In this document: positions 20,784 to 30,800 of the stretch, piece after piece | Layout: each line of letters starts with the position of its first letter | How positions within the stretch are numbered: the first letter of the stretch is position 1 | Origin: Haematococcus lacustris | Taxonomy: Eukaryota > Chlorophyta > Chlorophyceae > Chlamydomonadales > Haematococcaceae | NCBI GenBank assembly: GCA_030144725.1 | Contig: JASKMD010000020.1 | Coordinates: 5,226,703 to 5,290,702, forward strand | Direction of reading: 5' to 3' | Length of the DNA stretch: 64,000 bases | The notes under the pieces: generated by a model | The model's database searches: none | What the model was told of the DNA's origin: nothing | What the model saw: the letters and a program-made list of their open reading frames with translations, nothing else | Program-made: the position numbers and the translations under genes

Positions 20784-21105
20784 GGAACCCTGGGCAGGGA
20801 ATCAGCTACAGCGTGCAGTTCCACCTAGGCCTGCTGGAGTACCTGCAGCAGTTGGGGCAGCCCAGCCTGGTTGTTGTCCTGGACCTGGCGGGGGCCTATG
20901 ACAACGTGTCGTGGGGCTTGCTCCAGGACACAATAGAGGCCATGGGGTTCTGCCGGGAGGGGCATGTGCGCTGGGCCCAGCTGCTGCACCGGGGTGCCAA
21001 GAGCCAGGTGATGGTCAACGGCCACCTCACCGACAGCTTTCCCCTCGCGTCAGGGCTGCTGCAGGGCAGCGGGGCCTTCCCGATCTACTGGTGCATCGTG
21101 CTCGG
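20784..21105 (+). pseudogene. RT fragment of mosaic unit D
   Basis: Encodes about 100 residues of the RT palm with motif A (LDLAGAYDNVSWG) and the following GLLQGSGAFPIYW block. The catalytic YADD region is absent because the unit switches to linker sequence. It stays open to a stop at 21137-21139. Too short to be an enzyme. Confidence 0.82.
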
Positions 21106-21776
21106 CGGGGGCGGAGGCCGTGGCGGGGGCAGGGGATGAATCGGGGGCTAGAGGGCTTGGGCTCAAGGGATCCACCCGTCTGGGATCCACCCGTCTGCCC
21201 TGCCCCGTGAAAGGCCTTCCCGGTTCGATAGCTCCTGGGGTCCAGCTACAGCAGAGCGTTCTGGAGGGAGTCCGTGGCTGGGCCTGTCCTGGGCTGCCCA
21301 GGTGTGTGCAAGGGGTGAGTCAGCGCAGCCGGGGGAGCGGGAGACGCAGGGTCTGTGGCCGAGCAGCTCAGCCGCCCCCTCCACTGGTCAGGGGCCCGCG
21401 AGTCAACCTTTCCCGCTTGGCGGTCCAGCTGCGCCAACACGAGGCAGGAGGTCCCTTCTTCCCCGCATGGACATGACCAGGTCCACAGGAGGTAAGTCGG
21501 GGGATTTGCGGGGCAAAGCCCTAGCCGCCGTGTATTCCGCCGCAAGCAGGGCCCTCCGAGCCGGTAGGAGCACCCAAGACCCTAAGCCGGAGCTGCTATC
21601 AGTTTTCCGCTCCTCCCCCTCCGCCTCGCCCGCTTCTACCCAAGACCAGCCCTCTTGGCCCGGATGTGGAGGGGCAGAGTCGCTGGACGGCAAGGCTATC
21701 ACAGCTAGTCAGCCCCAGGTGGCCGCCACCCCCCACCAGCGCACCTTAGCAGGGGGTGGCACTGCTGGGCTGCGGA
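21106..21776 (+). other. LINE ORF1/ORF2 linker segment within unit D
   Basis: Homologous to 58795-59420 of copy G. It has an ATG-initiated stretch MDMTRSTGGKSGDL at about 21470 that lines up with the candidate ORF2 start of copy G (59128), followed by a degenerate copy of the 141-bp repeat (HQRTLAGGGTAG). It contains two copies of GGGATCCACCCGTCTG in tandem near 21166-21195. Confidence 0.75.
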
Positions 21777-23859
21777 ACTGGTCAGGGCTTGCCTCCCCGA
21801 GCCCTGGCAGGGCATGGTGGACCGCCTGCAGCCTCCACAGCCGGAGTGGGAGTGCCTGAGGGTTGGGCCAGTGGTGGGGTTTGTGATGCGGCGCACCCCC
21901 CTGCTCCAGCCCTCCCACTGGGTGGGCCCCAACGGCCGCCTCTACGCCCTAGACCCCACAGGGCAAGGGCCCCTCGGGGCTTTCTGGGTGGAGGAGGGGG
22001 CGGCCTGGGAGCCAGCTGCGGTGGCCCGGCTCAACAAGCCCAGCTACAGGCTGACCCCGGGGGAGCGAGCCACCCACCTCCGCCCTCTACCCGCCCAGCG
22101 TCACGTGGCGCAGGAGCAGGCTCAAGGGCTGGAGCAAGGAGGGGCCAGGGCGGTTGGCAGGGGAGGGGGGTGGGAAAGGGGGCCGGGCGGGGGCAGGGAG
22201 CGAGGGCGTGGAGGAGGTGGAGGGCGTAAGGGAGCAGGGGGCGGGGCGTGAGGGCAGGCTGCCGACCCAGTTAACGAGGGGCTTGGCACCTGGCCTAAGG
22301 AGGAGTGGCTCTTGGGCCCCTGGGCTTACCTGCAGCTGGACCCTCAGGTGTGGGGCATGGGCACCACCACCCTGCTGGACTTCTCTGTCAAGCATGCCAG
22401 GGTGCGCCTCCACCAGCTCCATCGCGTCAGTGCCAACCCCCTCTACCCACCCTGTGGGGGCCTGTGGCCTGCGATGTGGGGTGTGCGCCCCCCCCGGGCA
22501 GCGGGCGAACCGGAGGTGGCAGCGGTGGCTGATGGAGCCTTGAGGGAGCTGGAGCTCAAGTGGGACGCCAGCGCGCAGCAGGTGGCAGACCAGGGGGCAG
22601 CGAGGGGGTTAGCGGGGCAGCAGGGGGGGCAGCGGGGGTGTTAGCGGGGGGGCAGCGGGGGGGCAGGGGGGGTTAGCGGGGGGCAGCGGGGGGGTTAGCG
22701 GGGCAGCGGGGGGGTTAGCAGGGGGGCAGCGGGGGAGCGGGAGCAGCAGGGCAGGGATGTGGAGGAGCGGCTCCCCGAGGAGGTGCATGGAAGCCAACCG
22801 CCTCGCTGGCTTGACACCTCCGCCAGGGCGCACCAGCGACCCTCGCCGCAGATGAGGGCGGCCCAGCAGGCTGAGCGGCAGCTGGAGGCCCAGCAGCGGC
22901 GTGGGGGCAGGCAGCCACTTGCTCAGCCCGCCCCCCGGGCCGACACCGTGGACCAGCTGGCTGTGGGTGTTCAGGCGGGCCAGCCGTGTGCGAAGGTGTG
23001 GAAGGAGCTGCTAGACCCCACCCTCCATCGGGAGCATGTCATCGTGGCCTGGCGGGTGCTTCACGCCAGCCTCATGGTGGGGGCCTTGTGGGGCCACATC
23101 CTTAAGGGTACGGCTGCCCCGGGCTCTTCCGCCTGCCGCTTCTGCCAGCCGGGGCACTTGGAGACCCTCACCCACGCCTTCTTGACCTGCCCCGCCGTGG
23201 TCCCAGCCAGGGAGTGGGTGCTGGACGTGTACGGCCGCCTCACAGGCACCCGCCCCCCCTCAGGCGACGCCATGCTGCTCCATAGTGGGCGCCCCACCTG
23301 CGGCGAGGCCCCCCCCTTTCAGCCCCCTGACAGCGTGCTGTGGTTGCGGCTGCGCGTTGCCTAATTGGGCGCAGTGTGGCGCCTCCGCAGCTCAGGAGCC
23401 GCTACAGCCCTGCAGCCACAACAGGTGGCGAGGCGGGTTGTGGAGGAGGTCATCTCCACCCTCACCACGGCCGTCAAGCGGGACTGGCATCGGGTGGGGA
23501 GGGACATCCGCGTGGGCCTCTGCGGCGCTGTGCCCTCCACCTGGTTCAAGGGAAAGGACCCGGAGCTGGACGCTGCCCACTTCGACCAGCTGTGGCCCGA
23601 GGCGTTGGGGGGCTGGTTTGCCAAGCAGCCTGAGAGGGAGCGGAGGGGAGGGCAGGAGGGGGCAGAGGGGAGGGTTGGGGCAGGAGGAGTGGAGGAGGAG
23701 AGGGCAGCAGGGAGGCTTAGGCAGGGGGAGGGCAGGGCGCGGTGGGGGGGGAGAGCTGTTTGTTCGCCTCTCCTTGCAGTGGCCCGTCCCCTTCCCCGTC
23801 GAGCCAGCCTGAGCTGCAGGGTTGCTGGTGGGGGCTTCGTGCGTTCTGTGGCTGGGGAG
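21777..23859 (+). pseudogene. ORF2 C-terminal region of unit D, several stops
   Basis: Matches the distal ORF2 of copy C from LVRACLPEPWQ onward but is broken by a TGA near 22250, by the GC minisatellite, and by TAA at 23362-23364, where the other copies read TAC. Between 22759 and 23364 the frame is open and includes the zinc knuckle. It is a relic. Confidence 0.85.
22594..22735 (+). repeat. GC minisatellite (GGGGGGTTAGCGGGGCAGC) inside ORF2 region of unit D
   Basis: Eight to ten irregular units of roughly 15-19 bp built from GTTAGCGGGG and GGCAGCGGGG. It expands a short GGGGCAGCGGGGGAGC motif that is single-copy in copies C and E (about 19255-19275, 39000-39015). The expansion is shared by D and all F units. 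It introduces stops into the ORF2 frame. Confidence 0.85.
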
Positions 23860-23867
23860 CGTTCTGT

Positions 23868-24648
23868 GGGCCCCCTCATCCCCAGCTGTGCCACCCCCAT
23901 CTGAGGTGCGCTGGAGGGGGGCGGCAGCAGCTGAGGCAGGGTCAGGGTCCGGGGAGGTAGGGCTGTGCTGCTGCCGCTGCTGGGCCACCTGGGCGCCCTG
24001 CGCCACCCGGGCCCCCTCATCCCCAGCCGTGCCACCCCCAACTGAGGTGCGCTGGAGGGGGGCAGCAGCAGCTGAGGCAGGGTGAGGGCCCCGGGAGGTA
24101 GGGCTATGCAGCGTCTGCTGCTGCTGAGCACCCTGGGCGCCCTGCGCCACCCGGGCCCCCTCATCCCCAGCTGTGCCACCCCCATCTGAGGTGCGCTGGA
24201 GGGGGGCGGCAGCAGCTGAGGCAGGGTCAGGGTCCCGGGAGGTACGGCTGTGCTGCTGCCGCTGCTGGGCCACCTGGGCGCCCTGCGCCACCCGGGCCCC
24301 CTCATCCCCAGCCGTGCCACCCCCAACTGAGGTGCGCTGGAGGGGGGCGGCAGCAGCTAAGGCAGGGTGAGGGCCCCGGGAGGTAGGGCTATGCAGCGTC
24401 TGCTGCTGCTGAGCCCCTTGGGCGCCCTGCGCCACCCGGGCCCCCTCATCCCCAGCTGTGCCACCCCCATCTGAGGTGCGCTGGAGGGGGGCGGCAGCAG
24501 CTTTGGCAGGGTCAGGGTCCCGGGAGGTAGGGCTGTGCTGCTGCCGCTGCTGGGCCACCTGGGCGCCCTGCGCCACCCGGGCCCCCTCATCCCCAGCTGT
24601 GCCACCCCCATCTGAGGTGCGCTGGAGGGGGGCGGCAGCAGCTGAGGG
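23868..24648 (-). repeat. 141/144-bp coding tandem repeat (inverted copy)
   Basis: Tandem units alternating in length, with a constant block CAGCTGCTGCCGCCCCCCTC on the minus strand followed by QRTSDGGGTAGDEG / QRTSVGGGTAGDEG coding sense. It is the same repeat as at 57644-58760. It is followed to about 24745 by a (GAGGGAGGGT)n decamer run. Confidence 0.88.
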
Positions 24649-24740
24649 AGGGTGAGGGAGGGTGAGGGAGGGTGAGGGAGGGTGAGGGAGGGTGAGGGAG
24701 GGTGAGGGAGGGAGGGAGGGAGGGTGAGGGTGAGGGAGGG

Positions 24741-25844
24741 GGAGGTAGAGCTGGGGGGTCACCTGGTGACTGGGTAGGGGGCTGTGCAGGGTGTGGTGGG
24801 GGAGGTTGAGCAAGGGGGGGTGGAGGAGGTAGAGCAAGGGGGTCATCAGGTGGCTGGGAAGGGAGCTGGGCAGGGGGCTGAGGAGGAGGATGGAAAGGGG
24901 GAGGGGGGGGAGGTTGAGCAAGGGTGTCACCTGGTGGTTGGGTATGGGGCTGGGCAGGGGGTGGAGGGGGAGAGAAAGCAGGTGGGTCACCTGGTGGCTG
25001 GGCAGGGGGTGGTGGGGGGGGTTGAGCAGGGGGAGGTGGGGGAGGTTGAGCAGGGGGAGGCGGGGGAGGATGAACGGGGGGTCCACCAGGAGGCTGGGCT
25101 GGTGGCTTGGCAGGGGGTTGGGGAGGAGGATGGGCAGGGGGAGGCGGGGGAGGTTGAGCAGGGGGGTCACCTGGTGGCTGGGCAGGGGCCTGAGCAGGGG
25201 GGGGTCCTTGGTCGAGCAGAGGCTGTGTGTCCCCCCACAGCTGCAGGATCTGCAGCTTGCCCCAGCCAGTAGGAGTGGCATACACCTCAGGCAGCAGGGC
25301 TAGCTTTGGGTCCCCTAGAGGGGGCACCACGACAGCCTCCACTATGGCCCCGTTACCCCCAGGCGACCCCCAGAAACTGCTTGTGCGGGAATGGGCACCC
25401 AGCCGCTCGCTAAGCACGACTGCTGTGTGCAGGTCCAGGGCCTCCGGCAAGCCCGCTGTTGGGGCCGGGCTGACCTTGTACCCCACTGCCTTGAGCACCC
25501 CCTCTACCAGACCCTCCCTAGACGCCAGGGGGTAGTGGTGGTGGAAGACCAGCTTGACTGCACCTGGGGGGGGGCCATGGTCCATGGGCTCCACGGGTAC
25601 ACGCACGTTCCGGCCAAAGAGAGGCATTTCCAACCACGGCTGGGAGATGAACTGGGAGTCCAAGGCCCTTCCCTCCATGCTGGCTGCATCATGCACGACC
25701 ACCAAGCTGTAGAGGGGGTGGCCTGCAGTGTGGAGGGTGGAGAGGGAGGCAACAGCACTGCCATGCCGCTGTTTGTGAGCCAGCAGGGCTGTGCTGCAAG
25801 TCTCTGCGAGAGCCCAGGCATCTTCATAAGGGGCAGGCAGCAGG
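24741..25844 (-). pseudogene. LINE ORF1, 3' portion, disrupted by LTR element
   Basis: Carries the distal globular region (VKLVFHHHYPLASREG) and the Pro-rich tail of ORF1. The N-terminal part lies at 32153-32329, separated by the 6.3-kb LTR element inserted after APYEDAWALAE...LLPAP. With the gap closed, the frame would still be broken by a 19-20 bp deletion near 32282. Confidence 0.85.
25840..25844. other. Target site duplication, left (GCAGG)
   Basis: GCAGG directly before the 5' LTR is repeated directly after the 3' LTR. The empty paralogous site at 3500-3504 has a single copy. Confidence 0.9.
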
Positions 25845-26044
25845 TGTTACGAACGCCGGTCGAAGTGCTAGCGAAGCGTCTCGGAAAAGTGATGACGCGA
25901 TTGCGTAATAGTGGTGACGGAGTGTAATGCCAATGACCGGTGTCAAATGCTGGGTTCGACTCCCAGGCGGACAGCCTTGTGAAGGCACTGACATCGCCCT
26001 TGTCCGCTGAGTTGGCACTACCTCCATACACCAGCTACGTAACA
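25845..26044 (+). repeat. 5' LTR, 200 bp
   Basis: Starts TGTTACGAACG, ends CTACGTAACA; the terminal TGTTACG and CGTAACA form an inverted repeat. At 25950-25966 it holds CTGGGTTCGACTCCCAG, a 5-bp stem with a 7-nt TTCGACT loop matching a tRNA T-arm, and containing the Pol III B-box consensus GGTTCGANTCC (25953-25963). Confidence 0.95.
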
Positions 26045-26047
26045 ATC

Positions 26048-26065
26048 TGGCTTCCAGACCGACGT
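26048..26065 (+). promoter_or_regulatory. Candidate primer-binding site
   Basis: TGGCTTCCAGACCGACGT begins three bases after the LTR and starts with TGG as expected for pairing with a tRNA CCA end. I cannot assign the tRNA. Confidence 0.45.
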
Positions 26066-26115
26066 TGAGAGATTTCTGGCCAGACATCGATATAGCAACA
26101 ACGTGCCCGAACCTG

Positions 26116-26190
26116 ATGGCGGACTATGACGTGTTTGACGACGCGGAGCTGGAGCTGAACGCGATGGATACTGAGGGTATGTACCATTAG
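26116..26190 (+). CDS. Leader uORF, 24 aa, acidic
   Basis: ATG at 26116 opens a 24-residue acidic frame (MADYDVFDDAELELNAMDTE, then GMYH) ending in TAG, 48 bp before the gag ATG at 26238. It may be a translated upstream ORF. Alternatively it may be an exon spliced to gag: GGGTATGT near 26175-26182 resembles a 5' splice site and GCGTTTAG near 26227-26234 a 3' site, but the implied intron is only about 55 nt. No homolog is recognised. Confidence 0.3.
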   Translation: MADYDVFDDAELELNAMDTEGMYH

Positions 26191-26237
26191 GTCCCTCTAG
26201 TCCCTCTTGTCGCGTTTTGCAAAGTTCGCGTTTAGTA

Positions 26238-27833
26238 ATGCTACCAGTTGCAGCGGAGAAGCGTCTTAGGAAGCGCAGTGAAGCTTTGGGTCAGCATCAG
26301 CGGGTGGAAAGGCCGGGGTCGAGCTCGCAGCCGGTGGCTGCCCAGGAGGTAGCGCGTGAAATGCAACACACGCATGCTTTGACCCACTCGACCGCTGATG
26401 TTGAACGTGTTCGTCATGCAGATGTCCGCCAAGGGCCAGAACCTGTGGGTCCGCCAACTCGCAATGTAGGCGAGCTCAGTCTGGAGGAACTCGAGCAAGA
26501 GTTGCGCAGGAGGCGTGCTCGCCATGAGCAGCCCGGCCAGCATGCAGAGGTAGCCGCTGGAGGCAGTGGCATTGCTGGTGGCAACGGTGCTGTTGGTGGC
26601 GGCGGTGTTGCTGGTGGTAGTGGTGGTGTCGGCCAGCCTACAGCTCCAGGTGGCACTACCGGTGGGGTGCTTACCCCCGGTAGTGGCCAGGTTGCGCGTA
26701 GTGGCCCAGGGGGCACGGCGAACCACCCTGCACCCGGTGGGCCTGGGGCCACGGGTGGCAGTGGTCCTGGCAGCTCAGGTGGCGGCAGCCAGGCTGGTGA
26801 GGGCCAGGCAGCGGCGGCGGCGGCAGCCGGGGCAGGTGGCCTGGGGCCGAGCGCCGGTCAGCCCGGTGAGAACCAAGTGAGTGGTTTCAGAGCAGTTATG
26901 CCCAACCCTAATATGTGGCGTATGGATGATGTAGAGAAGGGCAGAAATGTGAAGATGTTCCTACGTGAGGTGACACGATGGGCAGCTGTTGCACGTGTGC
27001 CCATGATCGACGCGTTGCAACTACATGTGGCTGATCCTCTCAAAGAAGCTTTGTTTGCCATTGCCGAGCAGGCCAAGGCTGAGCGTCGGCTCATGACAGA
27101 GGAGGACATGGAAAGGATGTTCTTAGACCTGGTGGGTGCGGATACCATCCAGGTGCAACACACTGCCATGAAGAGGCTGATCAATAGAGAGTGTGTTCAG
27201 GGAGACCTGAGTGTTGCCCAGTACAACGTGGCGTTCAGGCTGCTAGCACAGCAAGTGCAAGCTTTCCCTGCAAGTGCTCTGTGTGAGATGTATGTGCAAG
27301 GCCTACAGGCCGACCTACGCCGTGAGTGTGCAGTCATGCCGAATGGCTTGCCATGGAGCAACCTGAATGATGTGATGATGTATGCGTTGGGCAGACAGGT
27401 CTCCATGCAGGCAGGCGTGAGCAAGGCTCAAGGCATGGTAGCTGTGGCAAGAGGTGCAGGCAGTGGCAGGCCTGATCGGCCTCGTGGCGGGCGTGTACGT
27501 GCCCGTGGTGTGCAGATGCAGGCGGGAAACGCCGTTCTGAAGCGGTGGCTTCCTCCACACCGGCGACATGAGGAGACCGAACTGGACCGGTTCCTCGAGG
27601 CGCACCGTGGGGGCCGTGGGGCTGGCCCATCTCGTGGCGGAGGCCGTGGTGGTGGCCGCGGAGGTGGCCGTGGCTCTGGCCGTGGCGGCACAGCTGGGCG
27701 TGGTGGTGGCGCAGCGTGCCGCACATCAGAGTTGAACGCGAATGGCAAGCGACCGCTGACATGCTACAACTGTGGCGGCACAGGCCACCTGGCACGTGAC
27801 TGTGCGTCGCCTCGTGGTCAGGGTGCTGCCTAG
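26238..27833 (+). CDS. gag: Gag polyprotein of Ty3/Gypsy element
   Basis: Structural protein that packages element RNA in cytoplasmic particles. ATG at 26238 is the first in frame (the frame opens at about 26217 from TTG). 531 aa: a basic N-terminus, a Gly/Ala/Ser-rich disordered stretch (about residues 90-215), then a Retrotrans_gag-type helical domain (about 225-390: MWRMDDVEKGRNVKMFLREV, DDVMMYALGRQV). An RGG-rich segment (about 455-490) and one CCHC zinc knuckle CYNCGGTGHLARDC (27762-27803) follow near the C-terminus. It ends in TAG at 27831-27833, in the same frame as pol, so pol is probably made by stop readthrough. Confidence 0.9.
   Translation: MLPVAAEKRLRKRSEALGQHQRVERPGSSSQPVAAQEVAREMQHTHALTHSTADVERVRHADVRQGPEPVGPPTRNVGELSLEELEQELRRRRARHEQPGQHAEVAAGGSGIAGGNGAVGGGGVAGGSGGVGQPTAPGGTTGGVLTPGSGQVARSGPGGTANHPAPGGPGATGGSGPGSSGGGSQAGEGQAAAAAAAGAGGLGPSAGQPGENQVSGFRAVMPNPNMWRMDDVEKGRNVKMFLREVTRWAAVARVPMIDALQLHVADPLKEALFAIAEQAKAERRLMTEEDMERMFLDLVGADTIQVQHTAMKRLINRECVQGDLSVAQYNVAFRLLAQQVQAFPASALCEMYVQGLQADLRRECAVMPNGLPWSNLNDVMMYALGRQVSMQAGVSKAQGMVAVARGAGSGRPDRPRGGRVRARGVQMQAGNAVLKRWLPPHRRHEETELDRFLEAHRGGRGAGPSRGGGRGGGRGGGRGSGRGGTAGRGGGAACRTSELNANGKRPLTCYNCGGTGHLARDCASPRGQGAA
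27831..27833 (+). promoter_or_regulatory. In-frame UAG between gag and pol, candidate readthrough codon
   Basis: Gag and pol codons are in one phase and only this TAG separates them. The 3' context is TAG-GGA-GTT. A short complementary pair CAGGG (27819-27823) / CCCTG (27841-27845) flanks it. Pol has no ATG of its own before the protease active site except at about residue 30. Confidence 0.6.
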
Positions 27834-30800
27834 GGAGTTGCCCTGGACTCTGCTGTGCACGCTAGCCAGGGTGATGACAAGCACGAACACGTGCCATGTG
27901 CGTTGAAGAGGCCAAAGTTGTCTGTTGGGCCACTGCATGGTATGTGTAAGATTCCTGCTTTGTCCAGTGCACAACCTTCCGGTGCTATTGCAAGCGCCCA
28001 TGGTGTGGATCTCTCGTTTGTATATGAAGCCAGTCTAGGAGGCAAGCCATGCAAAGTCATGATGGACACGGGGTCATCCTTTGACCTAATCTCTGAGAAG
28101 TGGCTAACCAATGCAAGGAAAGTGACCCGGAATGGACAACCCGTAAGTTCAATCAAGGTGTCCATTGCCACGGCGCAACCAACAGTGGCTGAGAGCATTG
28201 ATGGCAAGGTGATACGCATGGCCGAAGAAGCAAGAGGAGAATTGTGCATGCAAGGAGTCAAGACGACGGCCGTGCTTAAGGTTGTGCCTGGTATGCTGGG
28301 GCAGATTGACGTCGTGCTAGGCAAGCCATGGCAAACGATGTATGATGCCAAGCTGCTGGTACGGGAGCAAAGCTGCCATGTTACTACACCTGATGGCAAG
28401 GCACACACCCTGTATGCCAAGCGGCCGAGACATGCAAATGGCAAGATGCTTGCACAGCTAACAGAGCTGCGCATGGCACCGGAGCTGATGAGCGCCCCTC
28501 AGGCAGCGCGAGCTGTGCGGCATGGTTGCCCTAGTTGGTTGCTGATGGTGCAAAGAGAAGAAGGGTTGGTGTCGCCACATACGTCGTGCGAACAACATAT
28601 CAAGCTGAGCCTAGCATCAACGGGGCTGGTGCCTGAGAGCACGGTGGCAGACATGGTCAAAACTTACAATGACGTCTTTGCTGATATCCCCGCTGGTCTA
28701 CCGCCTGAACGAGGTGTAGGGCACACCATTCCACTGGAAGCGGGTACGCTGCCACAATGGGCACGCATGTACCGTTTAAGTCAACGTGAGATTGAGGAAA
28801 TGAAAAAGCAGGTATCGGCGCTGCTGGAGAAGGGCTGGATAGAGCCAAGCGCTTCGCCCTGGGGGGCCCCAGTGCTCTTTGTGCAGAAGAAGGATGGGTC
28901 CCTGAGGATGTGCATTGACTACAGGGCGTTAAACAAGCGCACGGTGCGCGACCGATACCCACTGCCTCGTATTGATGATTTGCTTGACCAAGTCCGGGGG
29001 AAGAAGGTGTTCAGTTCTCTTGACCTGCAGTCTGGGTATCACCAGATCAGGATCACCCCCGAAGACGTCCCAAAGACAGCTTTCCTCACGCCCATGGGCC
29101 AGTTTCAATATAAGGTCCTGTGCTTTGGGCTGTGCAATGCCCCTGCAACGTTTCAGAAAACCATGAACAGGATCTTTGAGCCCATGATCAAGGCTGGTTC
29201 CGTCCTTGTCTACCTAGATGACATTTTGGTGATGAGCAATACCCCTGAGGAGCATGTGCAGCATTTGAGGCAGGTCCTGGAGTTGATGAGAGCCCACAAG
29301 CTGTTTGCAAAGCTGAGCAAGTGTGAGTTCAACAGACCTGAGCTGGCTTTCCTGGGCCACATAGTGGGCAGGAACGGTGTGGCAGTGGACCCTGCTAAAG
29401 TAAAGGTGGTGGCTGAGTGGCCTCAGCCCCGAGGGCTGAAGGAATTGCAAGCCTTCCTAGGTCTGTGTAACTTCTTCCGCCGCTTCATCCGTGGCTACAG
29501 CTCTGTGGCTGCTCCCCTCACCGACCTGACAAGGCAAGACAAGCAAGCTGCACCTACGGGGGCACAACATGATGCAAGAGTGCAGGCAGCCTTTGCTAAG
29601 GACCCTCAAGTCAAGGGTGCCTTCCAGGCTCTGAAAGCAGCCCTGTGCTCAGCCCCTGTCCTAGCTCTGCCTGACTTCTCCAAGCCGTACTTAGTGTGGA
29701 CTGACGCCTCCCTCCAAGGCACTGGTGGTGTGCTCATGCAAGAGGGCCGTGTGGTGGCGTACACGAGCAAGAAGTTCACACCGGCTCAAACACGGTACAC
29801 AACAGGCGAGCAGGAGCTCCTGGCCATTGTGAGGGCCCTGCAAGAATGGCGCTGCTATCTAGATGGGGCTGTGGGTGTGACCATTGTGACTGATCACAAC
29901 CCTCTTGTGTACCTGGCATCTCAGACTAACCTATCCAGGCGCGTGGCGCGGTGGGTTGAGTTGATGTCCCGGTTCAAGTATGAAATCAAACACAAGCCTG
30001 GGGCTGTGAACATTGCTGACCCCATCAGCCGCAGTGTCCAACAAATGCAGCAGGGAAGTAACAAGGACGATGATGAGGAGGAAGCTGTAGGTGCTGTGGT
30101 GCTGCGTAGAGAGGGCCAAGTGCTGGTCATGACAAGGAGACAGGCCCGGCAGACCCAGCCGTCCATCGCCCATGCGCCACCAGTGACACGCGAGCAAGAC
30201 TCCGCCCAGCAGGCCGAGGGCCAGCCGGCTGTTGAGCGTACCGCAGGAGCGGTGCGGCCTGGTGGGGGGGAAGTCCCACTCCCTCGGCGAAGCCCATGTG
30301 CGACACCCGCGGAAAGAGAGGATGCGGAGCGGGTGAGAGAAGTGGAACTCGCACGGGCACCAGGTGGCTCGCTGCATGATTTCATAATTGAAGGCTACAG
30401 CCATGACCCCTTGTTTCAATCAGGAAAGGCACAAAAGAGGCTGAGCCGCAGCGAGCGAGGACTGTGGTTGCTAAGGGACAGAGTGTGGGTGCCACGCAGT
30501 CCACTGGTTAAGCAAGCGGTGCTAGAGAAGTGCCATGATGATGCTTTTGCTGGCCATGTGGGTATCACAAAGACCAAGAAGCTGGTATCCCGACACTTCT
30601 ACTGGCCGGGCTGGGACAAAGACGTGGAGGACTATGTGCGGCATTGTGATGCCTGCCAGAGGAACAAACCAAGCTGCCTCCTTAAAGCCGGCAAACTGCA
30701 ACCCCTGTCCATCCCTGGCAAAAGATGGGAACATGTGAGCATGGACATGATTGTCAAGCTCCCAACAAGTGGTGAAGAGAGGTATGACTCCATCCTGGTG

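Larger units (their letters stand above)
20784..23859 (+). mobile_element. Mosaic LINE unit D (RT piece, linker, ORF2 C-terminus)
   Basis: A rearranged LINE derivative. It starts in the RT (CCTGGGCAGGGAATCAGC, just upstream of motif A) and runs to about 21105 (SGAFPIYWCIVL). It then jumps back to the ORF1/ORF2 linker (homologous to about 58795-59420 in copy G), then forward to the distal ORF2 at ACTGGTCAGGGCTTGCC (21777), ending in the 3'UTR. It is the single-copy ancestor or relative of the 3.47-kb tandem units F1-F5. It is cut at about 23859 by the joint to the inverted segment of block 2, with a short duplicated filler GCGTTCTGTGG. Confidence 0.88.
23868..25844 (-). mobile_element. Inverted LINE 5' segment of block 2, part 1
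   Basis: Minus-strand LINE sequence that continues at 32153 on the other side of the LTR element. From right to left it carries ORF1 globular-domain sequence, the Pro-rich tail and about five and a half copies of the 141/144-bp repeat. It thus extends about 870 bp further into the element than the block 1 counterpart. The joint to unit D is at about 23860-23868. Confidence 0.88.

Noticed and set aside
20541..20828. 95-codon frame over the LINE 3'UTR, recurring in every unit
   Set aside because: It spans GT-rich direct repeats and the unit joint, starts from GTG, and is preserved only because the units are near identical.
21210..21240. Possible tRNA B box in CCCGGTTCGATAGCTCC of the linker
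   Set aside because: Only GGTTCGA matches; the 3' half of the B box and a cloverleaf are missing, and it lies within LINE coding homology.
23392..25281. 629-codon minus-strand frame
   Set aside because: It is a reading of inverted ORF1 Pro-rich and 141-bp repeat DNA in a non-ORF1 phase running into unit D; not a separate gene.
27315..30419. Minus-strand frames over gag and pol
   Set aside because: Shadows of the well-supported plus-strand gag and pol; no domains.
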